This document shows positions 62,552 to 64,000 of a stretch of 64,000 bases of DNA, piece by piece. Both the position numbers and the translations under genes were made by a program. Source of the DNA: Candidatus Bathyarchaeia archaeon (lineage in GTDB: Archaea; Thermoproteota; Bathyarchaeia; Bathyarchaeales; Bathycorpusculaceae). Within the stretch, counting starts at the first letter, position 1. Every line of letters begins with the position of its first letter. The notes beneath the pieces are model-generated. The model saw nothing but the letters and a program-made list of their open reading frames with translations, made no database searches and had not been told where the DNA came from. Location of the stretch: positions 62,001 through 126,000 of the forward strand of contig CP166960.1 in assembly GCA_041447175.1 (NCBI GenBank). Direction: 5' to 3'.

Positions 62552-63805
62552 TTGCCTATAGATGCTCAAATCCTGATTCTGCCGGTGTTCATAGCTTGCT
62601 ATGCGCTTGCTTTAAGTCGAAAAGTAAAGCTTTCCTACGTTTCAGTAGGGGCATTGGGTATATTGATGATTCTGGGGCTCATCTCTTGGCAAGACACCCT
62701 CTTCAACGCCATACAGTGGGATGTGCTCGCGGTCATTTGGGGCTTTATGATGGTTTCCTTCATCTTCTCCGAAAGCAAAATGCCCGAACTCATCGCAAAC
62801 AAGATTCTAACTCACATCAAAACTGAAAAGTACGCTCTACTGGCAATCTGTTCCGTTGCAGCTTTCCTTTCCGCTTTCATGGCAAACGTGGCCGTGCTTT
62901 TCCTCATGGCGCCCGTCGCTATCCACATGGCTAAAAAACTGGGTTCCCCCCTCTTTCCCTACATCGTTTCTGTGGGTGTATGCTCCAACATGGTGACCAC
63001 AACCACTATGATTGCTGACCCCCCTGCACTTATCCTAGCCATCCAAACTGGGTTAAGACCCTTAGACTTCTACTGGTTCCAAGGCAACCTTGGATTAGGA
63101 GCGATAACCGTTGTCGGTGTCGTTGCTGCCCTGCTCACCCTTCTTGTGATGTTTAGAAAAATGAACAAGCGCATAGAAATTGAGCCAGAGGAAATCAAAG
63201 TTGCCAAGCTGCCCAGTGTGCTGTTCTTGGGCGGCGTCATTGTGTTGTCTTTGGCTCCTGAATTCGGACTTAGCTTAGGCGCAGTTGGGCTGGCAGTGGG
63301 CATAATTGCCCTCGTTATGGGCGGCAAGCAGGCACCCAAAATGATGAAGGAATTCGACTGGGATTCCCTCATATTCTTAGCCGCCATCTTCGGCGTAATC
63401 TATGCCGTAACCACTTCCGGGCTCTTAACCGATGCAGCCCAAGCTCTAATAACAAGCGGCGCCAATAGCCCGCCATTGTTGCTCGGCATCTTAACTTGGA
63501 TGTCCGTTGGGCTATCCACATTCATCGATCCAAACGCGTACACCGTGCTCATGATTCCCATCGGTCAACAACTGGCTGCCATGGCCGGTATGAGTGCTTG
63601 GCCTCTGCTCTTTGGTGTCCTCATTGGAACGGGAAGCGGGGCAAACATTCTGCCTATGGGTGCAGCGACCAACGTGTTTGCTTGCGGCTTACTGGAGAAG
63701 CATAACTGCTTAGTGAGCACCAAGGAATACATGAAGATTGGGCTGCCGCTGTCAGTTGTTGCGGTGGGTGTGGCGTTTGTGCTCCTATGGATACTATGGT
63801 TGTGA
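62552..63805 (+). CDS. ArsB/NhaD/SLC13-type permease
   Basis: The 417-residue protein has about 11 hydrophobic segments and family motifs of the ion transporter superfamily: SAFMANVAVLFLMAPVAIHMAKKLG, SVGVCSNMVTTTTMIADPPALI, and in the second half LSTFIDPNAYTVLMIPIGQQLAAM and GTGSGANILPMGAATNVFACG. These are substrate/cation hairpins of DASS/ArsB/NhaD permeases. The substrate is unknown. The TTG at 62552 opens the frame; no strong Shine-Dalgarno site is visible. It carries the same operator as the amt gene. Confidence 0.85.
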   Translation: MPIDAQILILPVFIACYALALSRKVKLSYVSVGALGILMILGLISWQDTLFNAIQWDVLAVIWGFMMVSFIFSESKMPELIANKILTHIKTEKYALLAICSVAAFLSAFMANVAVLFLMAPVAIHMAKKLGSPLFPYIVSVGVCSNMVTTTTMIADPPALILAIQTGLRPLDFYWFQGNLGLGAITVVGVVAALLTLLVMFRKMNKRIEIEPEEIKVAKLPSVLFLGGVIVLSLAPEFGLSLGAVGLAVGIIALVMGGKQAPKMMKEFDWDSLIFLAAIFGVIYAVTTSGLLTDAAQALITSGANSPPLLLGILTWMSVGLSTFIDPNAYTVLMIPIGQQLAAMAGMSAWPLLFGVLIGTGSGANILPMGAATNVFACGLLEKHNCLVSTKEYMKIGLPLSVVAVGVAFVLLWILWL

Positions 63806-63867
63806 TGAAAAATGAGCCAAAATCCAACTTTTTTATCAGTTCATTTTTTATGGAAGGGTGATTAAAT

Positions 63868-64000
63868 ATGTCTGAAGACCACATGTCGTCAAAGAAAGGC
63901 AAAAACTTCAAAGATATAATCGAGGAAGAAAAAACCAAAGGGGAAACACGCAAAAAGGTAATGCATTTTCTCACGCAAATCAACACTGGAGTTCTGTACT
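63868..64000 (+). CDS. Partial gene, N-terminus only
   Basis: An ATG at 63868 with GGAAGGGTGA upstream opens a frame to the right edge. The 44 readable residues are very charged (KKGKNFKDIIEEEKTKGETRKKV) and end in HFLTQINTGVLY. The product cannot be identified from this. Confidence 0.55.
   Translation, partial: MSEDHMSSKKGKNFKDIIEEEKTKGETRKKVMHFLTQINTGVLY

Noticed and set aside
1-64000. Searched for insertion sequences, integrase genes and attachment sites
   Set aside because: No transposase, integrase or tRNA-embedded repeat was recognised in any frame.

Overview
The window looks like part of the chromosome of an uncultured anaerobic archaeon of the Thermoproteota (TACK) group, most plausibly Candidatus Bathyarchaeia. 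The evidence is archaeal ribosomal proteins eL15 and eL13 beside two RNase P proteins, geranylgeranyl reductase for archaeal lipids, GTP-type PEP carboxykinase, an AsnRS-like asparagine synthetase, Lrp/AsnC and HxlR regulators, TATA-box promoters with many leaderless or near-leaderless starts, and many CARDB, InlB-like and coiled-coil surface proteins. The taxon is an inference. No rRNA, tRNA, CRISPR array or insertion sequence was recognised. Layout: 1-6.6 kb holds surface or envelope genes (a frame-broken surface protein, a HExxH protein, a membrane protein with a C-terminal J domain) and an MFS transporter. 6.6-16.2 kb is rich in thiol and oxidative-stress genes: peroxiredoxin, endonuclease III, glutaredoxin-like protein, ferredoxin:thioredoxin reductase fused to rubredoxin, a disulfide oxidoreductase, ferredoxin, superoxide dismutase and rubrerythrin. 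A membrane winged-helix regulator and a PQQ-type propeller protein lie between them. 16.2-20.6 kb is a T-rich block with a broken secreted protein (DUF2341-like plus a possible caspase-like His/Cys pair) and a secreted paralogue of that regulator's sensor domain. 20.9-23.2 kb is the eL15-eL13-RNA-binding-Rpp30-Pop5 cluster. 23.4-34.6 kb holds a homocitrate/isopropylmalate synthase-like enzyme, a CPBP protease, an NfeD/slipin operon, a methyltransferase, a ferredoxin-geranylgeranyl reductase pair, the divergent Lrp/asparagine-synthetase pair and pckG. 34.7-41.4 kb returns to surface biology: a deacetylase-like protein that appears circularly permuted and carries repeats, a tandem pair of putative ribbon-helix-helix paralogues, and a large S-layer-type coiled-coil protein. 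41.6-45.8 kb holds an unrecognised protein facing an MCM-like AAA+ ATPase and its translationally coupled coiled-coil partner. 47.3-53.5 kb is one minus-strand operon: two NapH-like membrane iron-sulfur proteins, a CcdA-like protein, one BcrB/HgdB-type subunit, two BcrA/BcrD-type activator ATPases and a ferredoxin. This looks like an ATP-driven low-potential reductase wired to the membrane, but no second catalytic subunit is present. 53.6-60.3 kb holds a giant CARDB protein, an Lrp regulator and a P-type cation ATPase whose C-terminal third is decayed. 60.7-64 kb holds an ammonium transporter, an ArsB/NhaD-type permease and a truncated gene. The strongest regulatory signal is a 41-bp block ending in the TATA box, found with identical spacing upstream of the ammonium transporter, the permease and a pair of tiny ORFs near 8.1 kb. 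It suggests one regulon, possibly nitrogen-responsive, that includes small proteins. Two other promoters (rubrerythrin and the CARDB protein) have the TATA box inside a perfect inverted repeat, and a 38-bp near-perfect palindrome separates the CPBP protease from the NfeD/slipin operon.
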